Shown in pieces: positions 36,593-45,798 of a stretch of DNA of 64,000 bases; the stretch's first letter is position 1, and every line of letters starts with the position of its first letter. The notes under the pieces were generated by a model, which made no database searches, had not been told where the DNA came from, and was given only the letters and a program-made list of their open reading frames with translations. The translations under genes and the position numbers were made by a program. The stretch comes from Rhizobiaceae bacterium (GTDB lineage Bacteria; Pseudomonadota; Alphaproteobacteria; Rhizobiales; Rhizobiaceae). The stretch spans positions 62,001 through 126,000 of the forward strand of contig JAEPNK010000001.1 in the NCBI GenBank assembly GCA_017643495.1, given 5' to 3'.

Positions 36593-37339
36593 TCAGCTAC
36601 GGGCTTTTCTGCGTTTCTTTGTGAGAGAGAGCGTCCGGCCAATGACATCGGCGTGGAACTTCGCGTCTTTCTCGATCGTGGTATGCGTCACCCCGCGAAC
36701 ACCCCGCACATTGATGTTCTTCATTGTACCGCGGAAACCGGGGGCCTTGCGCACGATGTTTGAATTGGAATCATTGGGCAGATAGAAATTGATCACCCGG
36801 TCAACGTTCTTGCCGACGCTTGTTGTCACGGTCGGGTCAAATCCGACAACATAGGAAACCTTCACCCCGCGGTCACCAAGATATTTTGCCATCTGCATGG
36901 ATGCATTGGCACCCAGCGAATGCCCCATGATGACGATCGGATATGAGACTTCCTTCAGTTTCTTGCGCGCAACAATATTGTCTGCCAGTTCACGCCATGC
37001 TGCATGGTTGTAAACCCGGGCATCCAGCCCGCGACGGACCATTTTTGCACCCATTGTATCCATGCCGCGCGAGAAAACATTGGCAAGTCCGCGCAACAGA
37101 TAGACTTCGCCGGTGCGGGTTACTCTTCCATTGACGGAAATATTGATCTCGCTGGGCCGTTGTGAAAGCGCTGTCCGGATCGGTTTGACCGACTCAATCT
37201 TTACATTGGCCTTGCCATCCTTGTTTTTGGCAAGCGCCTTCTGGTCACTGTTATTGCTGGAAGTTCCTGAAGATGCACAGGCAGCCAGTACAGAACCGGC
37301 CAGAAGAAGGGCAAGAAAATTTTTGGGGCCATGAAGCAT
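36593..37339 (-). CDS. Lipoprotein with serine-hydrolase (GHSLG) motif
   Basis: Predicted lipoprotein of 248 residues. The signal peptide ends in a lipobox, LLAGSVLAAC, with Cys as lipidation site. After a low-complexity, Ser/Asn/Lys-rich linker comes an alpha/beta-hydrolase-like core with nucleophile elbow IVIMGHSLGANAS and a following YVVGFDPT strand. A C-terminal HTTIEKDAKFH may contain the catalytic His. The tail is strongly basic. ATG 37339 is taken; a TTG six codons upstream is possible. Similar proteins occur in rhizobia without an assigned function. Confidence 0.75.
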   Translation of the reverse strand: MLHGPKNFLALLLAGSVLAACASSGTSSNNSDQKALAKNKDGKANVKIESVKPIRTALSQRPSEINISVNGRVTRTGEVYLLRGLANVFSRGMDTMGAKMVRRGLDARVYNHAAWRELADNIVARKKLKEVSYPIVIMGHSLGANASMQMAKYLGDRGVKVSYVVGFDPTVTTSVGKNVDRVINFYLPNDSNSNIVRKAPGFRGTMKNINVRGVRGVTHTTIEKDAKFHADVIGRTLSLTKKRRKARS

Positions 37340-37500
37340 GGATAAAAAGTCCGTCAAATGAAATTCTGGGGCGGGCCTAACAAAATCCTTTTATGCTGAA
37401 CAAACTGTTAATTTCAATCGCAAGGTGAACAGATTGCGAAGAAAATGTGGCAGTGGGGGATTCAGGTCACACCCTTGCAGGAATTGCCGGAAAGCTTCAC

Positions 37501-38115
37501 TCAGTAAATGCTCGGAATTACACGTTTTGTCCGCTTCATGTATGCTTCGTATTCCTCGCCAAACTCGGAGAGCATCAGCTTTTCTTCCTGGTTTACACGA
37601 AGGAAGTACAGCATGCCGAAACCGATAATGCCGGAAAGGCCTGCAACCCAGTTCGGCAAGAGGAATGCTGCACCAATCGCCCACATCCAGAACGCCGTGT
37701 ACATCGGATGGCGGACTTTCTCGTAGATCCCGGTTGTAACCAGCTTGTGCCCTTCCCGGAGGTCAAGGCTGTGCGACCACATCTTGCCAAGTGCCTTGTG
37801 CGTAAGGCGAAACAGCCGCAGTGACAGGAACAGACAAAGAAAGCCGACCAGCGTCAAAATCAGGTTGGGTTCGTAATCAAACCGCGCGAGGTGGTTGGTG
37901 ATTCCAAAATCGGTGAGCAGACCGGCAATTACCCAATAACCCGGTATATATCCAAGACCGAACGATGAAACGACCATTGAGAAGCGTTCGCTGGCTGTAC
38001 GGGATTTGATCGCGACAGAGGTTTTTCGTGACTTCATGTTGGGGCGAAAGCGGATAACACCCCATGCAATGATGAATACAATCCATGTCAGTCGGGCTAG
38101 CAGTTCTATGTCCAT
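37501..38115 (-). CDS. Isoprenylcysteine carboxyl methyltransferase-like membrane protein
   Basis: Membrane protein of 204 residues with about five helices. The C-terminal half carries the ICMT/PEMT pattern: TTGIYEKVRHPMYTAFWMW and EEKLMLSEFGEEYEAYMKRTKRVIPSI, the SAM-binding region of that superfamily. Bacterial members may methylate lipids or other small hydrophobic substrates, but most are uncharacterised. It lies 10 bases downstream of the membrane hydrolase-like gene and is probably cotranscribed with it. Confidence 0.8.
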   Translation of the reverse strand: MDIELLARLTWIVFIIAWGVIRFRPNMKSRKTSVAIKSRTASERFSMVVSSFGLGYIPGYWVIAGLLTDFGITNHLARFDYEPNLILTLVGFLCLFLSLRLFRLTHKALGKMWSHSLDLREGHKLVTTGIYEKVRHPMYTAFWMWAIGAAFLLPNWVAGLSGIIGFGMLYFLRVNQEEKLMLSEFGEEYEAYMKRTKRVIPSIY

Positions 38116-38125
38116 TGCGATGCCG

Positions 38126-39376
38126 TCATTCCTTGTTGCTGGCTTGGGGGAGGTAGTCGTGATTTACAGTGAGTTCTGTATCGCGCGCAAGCTGGTCTGC
38201 ATAAAATGGCCCGAAAAGGCGCAACTGGAAATCAAAATGAACCCGGTTGTCCATGTATAAAATGTATTGCCGGTGTGCTAGATACATTGACCGCCTCATT
38301 TTCTTCAGTCGCCTTTTGCCGAGTGCCTTGCGGAAATTGACCCGGTGCACAATAACGTCGGCCGCAATATCCTCAGCAGTATTGAAGGTTTCAATCGGCT
38401 CAAACGGATCGGATTTGTAAAAGGAGATGAAATCCGTCTTGGTCTGGATTTCATGCCAAACGAGGTTGTCGAGACCGACCACATGCCGAACCCAGACACG
38501 AAATTTCTTTGCACGCCTGACCAGTGCAATTTTCAGGAGGCTTGAACCAAGGGCCAGAAACGTGACCCGTTTGCCACGCAACAGTTTTGGCTTCTTTTCA
38601 AGTGCATTGGCCAGTGCCGCAACAGCCCAGACCGACCCGAAGCTGTGGCCGACGATGATGATTTCATCATGACTGGATGAAGTGATTTCCCGAATGACCT
38701 GACTGGCAAATATCTCGTAACGTTTCTCGATTTCGGGATTGGAACCACTCACCATGTCACGCGCAAAACCCCAATCGTTCACCGACAGGTTCATGTAAGC
38801 AAGGTCACCCGGCCATTTGCAGAGAACGAGAAAGAGACCGAAAGCGGTAAAGGCCTGAAACAGCCAGTGCAGTTCAACACCGGGAAAAATCAGGGAGAAT
38901 AGTGCGGAAACCGCGAACCAGGAAACAATCGCAAAGGCAACCATCATCAGGATTGGATAGATAGTGAAGCCCCAGTAGCGGAGGCTGGCTTCACGATATT
39001 TTCTTACAGACTTGTCGAGAAAAAAGGAAAAATATTTCGGGAAGTTGTGAAACAGGCTCTGCGGATAGGATTCGTTTTCATATTTTTCGATAATGTCGGA
39101 CCATGAAAACTGTACAAATCTGGTACTTGCGGACCAGCCCTCTCCTGTCGATTCAAACTCTGCAACCGTTTTCGTCCCGTCCGGAGTGGATTTCGCATCA
39201 CCGCGCGCAGTTTTGAATCCCCACAAGCTGGATGTTTTTTCAGCACCCGCACTCAAGCGTTCAATCTGGTGTATTGCTCCGGTTGTCTCGAAACCCGGAA
39301 AATTGAGCACAAGGCGATTGATATGGTGCACTGAACAGCCCTTCTTGCTGTAGGATGGACCGTTGCTGCCTAGCAC
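38126..39376 (-). CDS. Membrane-anchored protein with GHSFG hydrolase motif, unknown function
   Basis: Protein of 416 residues, start GTG 39376. The N-terminus (RLVLNFPGFE) reads like the first strand of an alpha/beta hydrolase; two hydrophobic segments follow in the middle (about 145-175 and 180-200, near YPILMMVAFAIVSWFAVSALF), and then the nucleophile elbow IIIVGHSFGSVWAVAAL. The fold is thus probably a serine hydrolase interrupted by a membrane hairpin. The C-terminus is rich in Arg/Lys and aromatic residues. No characterised family is recognised. Upstream of, and close to, the ICMT-like gene. Confidence 0.75.
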   Translation of the reverse strand: MLGSNGPSYSKKGCSVHHINRLVLNFPGFETTGAIHQIERLSAGAEKTSSLWGFKTARGDAKSTPDGTKTVAEFESTGEGWSASTRFVQFSWSDIIEKYENESYPQSLFHNFPKYFSFFLDKSVRKYREASLRYWGFTIYPILMMVAFAIVSWFAVSALFSLIFPGVELHWLFQAFTAFGLFLVLCKWPGDLAYMNLSVNDWGFARDMVSGSNPEIEKRYEIFASQVIREITSSSHDEIIIVGHSFGSVWAVAALANALEKKPKLLRGKRVTFLALGSSLLKIALVRRAKKFRVWVRHVVGLDNLVWHEIQTKTDFISFYKSDPFEPIETFNTAEDIAADVIVHRVNFRKALGKRRLKKMRRSMYLAHRQYILYMDNRVHFDFQLRLFGPFYADQLARDTELTVNHDYLPQASNKE

Positions 39377-39408
39377 GACTTTCCCATCATGTCAGCGAAC
39401 ACTTGCAA

Positions 39409-39957
39409 TCAGGCGCAGCGAGCTGCCTCAACAAGAAATTTCCAGACATAGTCGGAAAATGAACGCCAGCACTCAACATGAAACGAGTGAGTGTCTGTTC
39501 GCCACAGCACGACCTCTGCCTTGCCAATGATTGTACGCGAACAAGTTCCTGCCGGAAATGCCTCCAGGGAAAGGTCCCGCGGACACCCGCCATTCAGCGC
39601 GTTTACAGCATTGGCACCATAAACAAGGATTGCCATGTTGCGGTGATTGATGGAAACCACAGAATAAAGACCGGTTGTCACGGAATTGAGTTTGTCTTCA
39701 ATCCCCGCACCCTTTTCCGCCATGATCAACCATTCGTCCGGACCGAGCCAGAGCGCAGAAAGGCCGTCAGCCAAAGCAACACCGCCAGGTTTTGTCGGCA
39801 GTTCCAGACCAATGGCCGCCCCCAGTCCTGCAACCGCTACATCGTCAGCCCGCAGGGAAATGCGCTCATGTTCACCATCAAGAGGCCGCATGTTAACGCC
39901 ATTGCCTGCGAACTCCCTGCCGGTCAGCGGATATAGTCGCGTTGCTGCCTCAACCAT
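39409..39957 (-). CDS. soxG: Sarcosine oxidase gamma subunit SoxG
   Basis: Gamma subunit of heterotetrameric sarcosine oxidase, 182 residues. Motifs include LWLGPDEWLIM, NHRNMAILVYGANAVNALNGGCPRDL and DTHSFHVECWRSFSDYVW, typical of SoxG and related to the T-protein fold. ATG 39957 overlaps the soxA stop by 8 bases; a longer frame reads into soxA and is rejected. Last gene of soxBDAG. Confidence 0.9.
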   Translation of the reverse strand: MVEAATRLYPLTGREFAGNGVNMRPLDGEHERISLRADDVAVAGLGAAIGLELPTKPGGVALADGLSALWLGPDEWLIMAEKGAGIEDKLNSVTTGLYSVVSINHRNMAILVYGANAVNALNGGCPRDLSLEAFPAGTCSRTIIGKAEVVLWRTDTHSFHVECWRSFSDYVWKFLVEAARCA

Positions 39958-42900
39958 TGATGCGGCCTCCCTCGGGATCGAAAAATATCGGGCTGCATAT
40001 TTCGGCAGCAATGGTTTCGTCGGGCATGGGTATGAATATTTTCTCGCCGGTCCGGCCATGACCATTCTCGACAAGCGCCAACGCAATCGAATGGCCAAGG
40101 TTTTCCGACCAGTATGACGACGTCACATGTCCGATCATCGGCATTGGGACCGGATGATTGGGGTTGTCGACAATCTGCGCACCCTCTTCCAGCACCACTT
40201 TGGGGTCAAGCGTCTTCAACCCGACAAGCTCGCGCCGGTTCGGCCCGATGAGATCAGGTCTCTGCATTCCCTTGATGCCGACAAAATCCGTCTTTTTCTT
40301 GCCAACCGCCCAGGCAACGCCTGCATCCTTTGGGCTAACGGTGCCATCAGTATCCTGGCCGACAATGATGTAGCCTTTTTCCGCCCGAAGCACGTGCATG
40401 GTCTCGGTACCGTAAGCGCACATTCCAAGTTTCGAACCTCTCTCCCAGATCGCCTCCCACACGGACCGTCCGTAATCGGCAGGGACATTGATCTCGAAAC
40501 CGGTTTCCCCGGTAAAGGAGATACGCATCAACCGGGTTTCAACACCGCAAATCTTTCCGTGCGAAACACTCATGTGCGGCTTGGCCTCGTTTGCAAGATC
40601 AATCCCCTCAACCAATGGCTCGATGATCTCGCGTGCTTTTGGCCCATTGACGGCAATCACGGCCCATTGCTCACTGGTCGAGGTAAGCCACACTTTCCAG
40701 TCAGGAAACTCGGTCTGCAGATAGTCTTCCATCATGTTGAGTACACGTGGGGCACCACCGGTCGTCGTGGTCACGTGAAAGCGGTCTTCTGCAAGCCGCG
40801 CCACAACGCCATCGTCATAGATGAACCCGTCCTCGCGACACATGATACCGTAGCGGCAACGCCCGACAGCAAGTTTGTCCCACGGATTGGTGTACATCAT
40901 GTTCATGAACTTGACGGCATCGGGCCCAACCACTTCAATCTTTCCAAGCGTTGAAGCATCGAAAATACCTGCAATCTCACGCGTTGTCTTGCATTCACGC
41001 GCAACAGCAGCTGCCATGTCCTCACCGGTCTGTGGATAATACCAGGCGCGTTTCCAGTTACCGACATCCTCAAAAACGGCACCGTTTTCCTCCGCCCATC
41101 CATGCATCGGCGTCCGGCGTGTCACATCGAACAACTCGCCACGTGCATGCCCTATCAACGCCCCGAACGTAACCGGAGTGAAAGGTGCACGGAAAGTCGT
41201 CAGGCCAACCTCGGGTATGGACTTGCCAAGTGTGTCTGCCGCTATGGCAAGACCGTGCATGTTAGACATCTTGCCCTGATCCGTTGCCATGCCGGTCGTG
41301 GTATAGCGTTTCACATGCTCGATGGAGTGAAATCCCTCGCGTACTGCCAGGCGAATATCCTTGGCGGTCACATCGTTCTGAAAGTCGATGAATGCCTTGG
41401 TAAAGTCGTCAGGTCCCGCCCCTTTTGCAGCACCTATGTGAAAGCCGCTCATGGACGGTGCATTTTCAACCTTGGGTGCCTTGGGTTTGCGCAGTTTCAC
41501 ACCACACGAAGCAACCGCATTCACGGCCGCCGCCTGGGCCTCAACAAGCAACTCACCAAGGTCAAATGTTCCGTTGCATGCTCCAATCGACTCGCATTCA
41601 TCCATGTAGATGTCCGGCAGAAATGCTCCGGTCTTTTCATCAAATGCAACGCGTCCGCGAGACTGTGAAAACAAATGAACAGAAGGGGTCCAGCCTCCCG
41701 ACATCAGCAGGCAGTCGACGGCAATCTCGTGGGCTCCGGTGCCGTTCACCGGTTCAATCTTGATCGAACGGACGCGCAACCGACCGCTTGTCCCGGTGAC
41801 CGCATGACCGGTCTTCACCTTGATGCCGAGTTTTGTGGCCCTTTCAAGAAGAGCAGCGTCAACACCTTCCCGCAAATCGATAATCACCGGAATGTTGACG
41901 CCAGCCTCTTTCAGATCAAATGCCGCCTGCCATGCTGAATCGCAGGCGGTGTAGACCGCAACATTGCTGCCCGGAATGACACCATATCGATTGAGATATA
42001 CCTGGGCCGCCGAGGCCATCATGATACCCGGCCGGTCATTGTCCGGAAAGACAAGATGGCGCTCAATTGAACCAGTTGCCAGAATGACCTGTTGCGCGCG
42101 CACCTGCCACAACCGTTCTCTGGGCAAATCCGGATCCGGACGGGCCATGTGTTCGGTCACCCGTTGCACGAGCGTTACCATGTTCTGACTGTAATAACCG
42201 AATGCCGTGGTCCGGTTCAGAAGTGTCACATTTTCAAGGCTTGAAAGCGTCCGGTAAGCAGCATCCGCCCATTGCGACGCTGGCTGGTTGTCGATCGTGC
42301 TTTCTGCATCGGCAAGCAGGGAGCCGCCAAACTCTGCATTCTCATCGACCAGCATGACGCGCTTCCCGGACTGCGCAGCGGTAAGGGCTGCAGCAAGACC
42401 GGCAGGGCCGCCGCCAATTACAAGCACTTCGCAGTGTTCATAGCGATTGGCATAATGATCAGGATCGGCTTCCGTGGGTGCTTCACCCAGCCCCGCAGCA
42501 TTGCGGATAACCGGCTCATAAAGCTTGTCCCAGGCCTTTTGCGGCCACATGAAGGTCTTGTAGTAAAAACCGGCAGGAAAAAAGCGGCCAAGTCCGTCAT
42601 TCACTGCTCCGACGTCAAACTCGAGCGAAGGAAACCGGTTCTGGCTTTTTGCAATCATGCCATCAAACACTTCCTGGACGGTCGCGCGCACATTGGGCTG
42701 GCGACGTGCATTGTCCCGGGAAATCTCGATCAACGCGTTCGGTTCCTCGGCTCCCGCTGCAAGAATTCCCCGCGGACGGTGGTATTTGAAGGAACGGCCG
42801 GCAAGGTGAATCCCGTTCGCCAGCAAAGCCGATGCCAGCGTATCTCCCTCGATTGCGTTCAAGCGTTTTCCGTCAAAAGTGAATGACACTGTCCTTGAGG

Positions 42901-42961
42901 GAGAAAGACGGCCTTTTCCGGCAACACGGTTTGCACCGGTGTTTGTTTTCGGCGTTGTCAT
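39950..42961 (-). CDS. soxA: Sarcosine oxidase alpha subunit SoxA
   Basis: Large subunit of 1003 residues. The N-terminal part has a 2Fe-2S-type fold without cysteines (SFTFDGKRLNAIEGDTLASALLANG) and an NAD/FAD-binding region (VLVIGGGPAGLAAALTAA). The C-terminal half (from about 600) is an aminomethyltransferase domain that binds tetrahydrofolate. The complex oxidises sarcosine to glycine and transfers the methyl carbon to THF as 5,10-methylene-THF. Overlaps soxD by 4 bases and soxG by 8. Confidence 0.95.
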   Translation of the reverse strand: MTTPKTNTGANRVAGKGRLSPSRTVSFTFDGKRLNAIEGDTLASALLANGIHLAGRSFKYHRPRGILAAGAEEPNALIEISRDNARRQPNVRATVQEVFDGMIAKSQNRFPSLEFDVGAVNDGLGRFFPAGFYYKTFMWPQKAWDKLYEPVIRNAAGLGEAPTEADPDHYANRYEHCEVLVIGGGPAGLAAALTAAQSGKRVMLVDENAEFGGSLLADAESTIDNQPASQWADAAYRTLSSLENVTLLNRTTAFGYYSQNMVTLVQRVTEHMARPDPDLPRERLWQVRAQQVILATGSIERHLVFPDNDRPGIMMASAAQVYLNRYGVIPGSNVAVYTACDSAWQAAFDLKEAGVNIPVIIDLREGVDAALLERATKLGIKVKTGHAVTGTSGRLRVRSIKIEPVNGTGAHEIAVDCLLMSGGWTPSVHLFSQSRGRVAFDEKTGAFLPDIYMDECESIGACNGTFDLGELLVEAQAAAVNAVASCGVKLRKPKAPKVENAPSMSGFHIGAAKGAGPDDFTKAFIDFQNDVTAKDIRLAVREGFHSIEHVKRYTTTGMATDQGKMSNMHGLAIAADTLGKSIPEVGLTTFRAPFTPVTFGALIGHARGELFDVTRRTPMHGWAEENGAVFEDVGNWKRAWYYPQTGEDMAAAVARECKTTREIAGIFDASTLGKIEVVGPDAVKFMNMMYTNPWDKLAVGRCRYGIMCREDGFIYDDGVVARLAEDRFHVTTTTGGAPRVLNMMEDYLQTEFPDWKVWLTSTSEQWAVIAVNGPKAREIIEPLVEGIDLANEAKPHMSVSHGKICGVETRLMRISFTGETGFEINVPADYGRSVWEAIWERGSKLGMCAYGTETMHVLRAEKGYIIVGQDTDGTVSPKDAGVAWAVGKKKTDFVGIKGMQRPDLIGPNRRELVGLKTLDPKVVLEEGAQIVDNPNHPVPMPMIGHVTSSYWSENLGHSIALALVENGHGRTGEKIFIPMPDETIAAEICSPIFFDPEGGRING

Positions 42962-43332
42962 GAGCGGTCCCCGTCCTCTTTTCCAACTGTCCAGACAGGT
43001 TCGTTGGCCGGTGTGTTTTTCGCCGGAGGAGCAACACGGTCAATTTCCGCCTTTTTCAGTTTGGGCTTTTTTTCACCGGCCTTGTATGTCGCGATGAATT
43101 TGTCTGACACCGAATGCCGTACCGCATTGAAAAACCGCCCGCACCCGTGAAGATGGCGCCACCGCTCGAAAACAATGCCTTTCTGGTTTTCGCGAATGAA
43201 AAAGAACTTTTCAAAATCTTCATTCGACAATTCCGCCATGTTTGACGGTCTTTCAATATGGGCTTCGCCCTCACCGTGGAACTCCAGTTCCGGACGGTCT
43301 TCTTCACAATAGGGACAATGGATCAGCAACAT
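42958..43332 (-). CDS. soxD: Sarcosine oxidase delta subunit SoxD
   Basis: Small zinc-binding subunit of 124 residues. Zinc ligands are seen at the N-terminus, CPYCEEDRPELEFHGEGEAH, and in HLHGCGRFFNAVRHSVSD. The C-terminal tail is longer and more charged than the family core (about 90-95 residues). It overlaps soxA by 4 bases and follows soxB by 24. Confidence 0.92.
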   Translation of the reverse strand: MLLIHCPYCEEDRPELEFHGEGEAHIERPSNMAELSNEDFEKFFFIRENQKGIVFERWRHLHGCGRFFNAVRHSVSDKFIATYKAGEKKPKLKKAEIDRVAPPAKNTPANEPVWTVGKEDGDRS

Positions 43333-43356
43333 GTTCTTGGTTTCCTGCGTCCTGTA

Positions 43357-44610
43357 TCAGTGTGCAACCGCAGCCGCGGCAGCTTCATCAATCAAACGGC
43401 CGTTGTGGAACCGCTCCAGTGTGAAGCCTTCATTGATCTTGTGTGGCGCATCCTTGGCAATCGTATGGGCAAATACGTGCCCCGAACCCGGCGTCGCCTT
43501 GAACCCGCCTGTTCCCCATCCGCAATTGACGTACAACCCCTTGATGGGTGTTTTTGCAAGAATTGGCGAGCGGTCCGGTGTTACATCAACAATACCGCCC
43601 CAGGATCTCAGCATCTTCATGCGCGTAAACATTGGAAACAGTTCGCAAATTGCTTCGAGTGTATGCGTGGAAATGTGTAGTCCGCCGGTCTGCGAGTATG
43701 ACGTATACTGGTCAGTTCCCGCACCAATTACTAGTTCGCCCTTGTCAGACTGGGAAATGTACGCGTGAACAGTGTTTGACATGACAACACAAGGGAAGAC
43801 CGGCTTGACCGGCTCGGAGACGAGCGCTTGCAAGGGAAAACTTTCCAGCGGCATTCTGATGCCAGCCATCTCCATGAGAACCGAGGTATGACCGGCTGCA
43901 ACCACACCGACTTTCTTGGCCTTGATCGCTCCCCGGCTTGTCTCAACCCCTGTCACCTCGCCATTGGCGTTCCGGACAATCCCGTTTACTTCGCACTGCT
44001 GGATGATGTGCACACCCATGTCAGCCGCTTTCCGCGCATAGCCCCAGGCAACAGCATCATGTCGCGCCACACCGCCCTTCTTCTGCAATGCAGCACCCAT
44101 CACCGGATAACGGGCAGATCGGGATATGTCGAGCGGCGGACAGAACTCCTTCGCCTCCTCGGGAGAAACCCACTGGTTGTCCACCCCGTTCAGGCGGTTG
44201 GCATGCACGTGACGCTGGGCTACCTGCACATCGTGCACATTGTGGGCCAGCATCATCACCCCGCGTTGCGAGAACATGACATTGTAGTTGAGATCCTGCG
44301 ACATGCCTTCCCACAGCTTTAACGCATGATTGTAAAGGCCGGCTGACTCGTCATAGAGATAGTTTGAACGAATGATTGTTGTGTTGCGGCCCGTATTGCC
44401 ACCACCGAGCCAGCCTTTTTCTAGAACCGCGACATTGGTGATGCCGTGTTCCTTGGCAAGATAATAGGCGGTGGCCAGCCCGTGCCCTCCGGCACCGACA
44501 ATGACGACATCATAGGAATTTCTCGGTTCCGGACTGTCCCATTGCTTTTCCCATCCCTTGTGGGCTCGCATGGCTTCACGGGCAACGGCGAAGGCGGAAA
44601 ATTTGCGCAT
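43357..44610 (-). CDS. soxB: Sarcosine oxidase beta subunit SoxB
   Basis: FAD/FMN subunit of 417 residues, the usual length, carrying the sarcosine-oxidising site. FAD motif [34 protein letters not shown] contains the His that anchors FMN covalently in known SoxB proteins; [15 protein letters not shown] is the C-terminal FAD-binding stretch. ATG 44610 has AGGA upstream. First gene of the operon; helically phased direct repeats lie about 85-120 bases upstream. Confidence 0.94.
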   Translation of the reverse strand: MRKFSAFAVAREAMRAHKGWEKQWDSPEPRNSYDVVIVGAGGHGLATAYYLAKEHGITNVAVLEKGWLGGGNTGRNTTIIRSNYLYDESAGLYNHALKLWEGMSQDLNYNVMFSQRGVMMLAHNVHDVQVAQRHVHANRLNGVDNQWVSPEEAKEFCPPLDISRSARYPVMGAALQKKGGVARHDAVAWGYARKAADMGVHIIQQCEVNGIVRNANGEVTGVETSRGAIKAKKVGVVAAGHTSVLMEMAGIRMPLESFPLQALVSEPVKPVFPCVVMSNTVHAYISQSDKGELVIGAGTDQYTSYSQTGGLHISTHTLEAICELFPMFTRMKMLRSWGGIVDVTPDRSPILAKTPIKGLYVNCGWGTGGFKATPGSGHVFAHTIAKDAPHKINEGFTLERFHNGRLIDEAAAAAVAH

Positions 44611-44692
44611 CTGATTATTCCTGACGGCTTCAACTGCTGGCAATCACATACCGTATTTGGTTCCGGCAATAAATTCCGTTCTTCAAATTCGT

Positions 44693-44730
44693 TTGCGACT
44701 TATTGCGACCCTCATGATGCAATTCGCGAC
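44693..44730 (-). promoter_or_regulatory. Phased direct repeats upstream of soxB
   Basis: Three copies of the same element: TTGCGAC at 44693-44699 and 44703-44709, and TCGCGAC at 44724-44730, spaced 10 and 21 bases, i.e. one and two helical turns. On the soxB coding strand they read GTCGCAA, GTCGCAA, GTCGCGA. This spacing suits an AraC/GlxA-type activator. Confidence 0.45.
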
Positions 44731-44766
44731 GAAAGAAACAAACCGGCATCCCAACCGGGGAAATTC

Positions 44767-44794
44767 TTGACATTGACCCGGAAAACCATATAAC
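44767..44794 (+). promoter_or_regulatory. Sigma-70-type promoter for rpmJ
   Basis: A perfect -35 TTGACA (44767-44772), a 16-base spacer and -10 TATAAC (44789-44794), pointing to a transcript starting near 44801. It is the best housekeeping promoter match noticed in the window and suits a ribosomal protein gene. Confidence 0.75.
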
Positions 44795-44806
44795 CACCCG
44801 TGAAAT

Positions 44807-44824
44807 GCGCGCCGTCGAGCGCGC
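44807..44824 (+). promoter_or_regulatory. 5' leader hairpin of rpmJ
   Basis: GCGCGC-CGTCGA-GCGCGC, a 6-bp all-GC stem followed by TTTATTATT, lying at about +7 to +24 of the predicted rpmJ transcript and some 60 bases before the start codon. It could be an attenuator or a 5' stability element. Confidence 0.5.
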
Positions 44825-44884
44825 TTTATTATTGGAAGAACCCGCAAAAGAAGGTTCGTAACCTCAACGTACGGAAATAGTACC

Positions 44885-45010
44885 ATGAAAATCAAGAACT
44901 CGCTCAAGTCCCTGAAGGGACGTCACCGCGCAAACCGTGTAGTACGTCGTCGTGGCCGTGTTTATGTGATCAACAAGCAAAACCCGCGCTTCAAGGCACG
45001 TCAGGGCTGA
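44885..45010 (+). CDS. rpmJ: 50S ribosomal protein L36
   Basis: Short gene of 41 codons. The product begins [18 protein letters not shown] and ends [13 protein letters not shown], the rhizobial form of L36. The Cys/His zinc-ribbon ligands of classical L36 are absent, as usual for this longer zinc-independent type. It has its own strong promoter and a leader hairpin. No overlapping alternative gene is needed here. Confidence 0.95.
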   Translation: MKIKNSLKSLKGRHRANRVVRRRGRVYVINKQNPRFKARQG

Positions 45011-45117
45011 TTGCCCTCGCCAGACGGGCAGCATCAAACATGACCCCGTCATCAAACATTTGTAATCGATCCCAGAACGCACTTTGAAAATCGGGGAAGC
45101 TGCGCTAGCTTTCCTGT

Positions 45118-45783
45118 ATGTCATTTTCTGTGCGCCTTTTTGCAATAATGATGTCAGCATGGCTTGCTGTAACCCATGCGCCTGACAGCATGCGGGCATT
45201 CGCACAGGAACTGCCGGAAGCCGAGACACCTGATACACCGCTAGGTGAAGACGCTGTCGAGCAACCAATCCTCCCACCCGAAAACAACAGCGTAATTGAA
45301 ACCGGTGATACAATTGACCGGCTTTTCGAAAAATTGCGCAAGGACCCGAGACCCCAAAGTGCCCAGGCAACAGCCGGCATGATCTGGAGGGAATGGGCAG
45401 ATTCCGGTTCCAAAAGCATTGATCTTCTCATGTTCTGGGCAGCCCGCGCCATGAAAGAGAAGAAAAGTTCAAGGGCGATGGACCTGCTTGACCAGGTTGT
45501 GACACTGGCGCCCGACTATGCCGAAGGCTGGAACAGGCGCGCCACACTCCATTATGTCATGTCAGATCTCAGCCGTTCACTGGCAGACATTGAAAGAACA
45601 CTGGCACTCGAACCACGCCACTTTGGCGCCCTTTCCGGCCTTGCAGCCATCCTGCAGCGGTTTGAACGTGACAGGGATGCACTTGAAGCCTGGTACCGCG
45701 TACTGGAAATCTATCCGGCCAACGAATCTGCGCAGAAAGCTGTAATCAAGCTTGAGGAAAAACTTGCCGGACAGCGCACCTGA
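45118..45783 (+). CDS. Periplasmic TPR-repeat protein
   Basis: Protein of 221 residues with a signal peptide ending near SMRAFAQE. After an acidic, Pro-rich linker come three TPR-like units (SIDLLMFWAARAMKEKKSSRAMDLLDQVVTLAPDYAEGWNRRATLHYVMSDLSRSLADIERTLALEPRH and one more), a protein-protein interaction scaffold. Function unknown. It is followed by a hydrolase gene 15 bases downstream, so the two may be cotranscribed. Confidence 0.8.
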   Translation: MSFSVRLFAIMMSAWLAVTHAPDSMRAFAQELPEAETPDTPLGEDAVEQPILPPENNSVIETGDTIDRLFEKLRKDPRPQSAQATAGMIWREWADSGSKSIDLLMFWAARAMKEKKSSRAMDLLDQVVTLAPDYAEGWNRRATLHYVMSDLSRSLADIERTLALEPRHFGALSGLAAILQRFERDRDALEAWYRVLEIYPANESAQKAVIKLEEKLAGQRT

Positions 45784-45798
45784 CATCGGACTCCCATC

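Noticed and set aside
39958-40098. N-terminal extension of SoxG
   Set aside because: The extension lies wholly inside soxA, and the family N-terminus fits ATG 39957.
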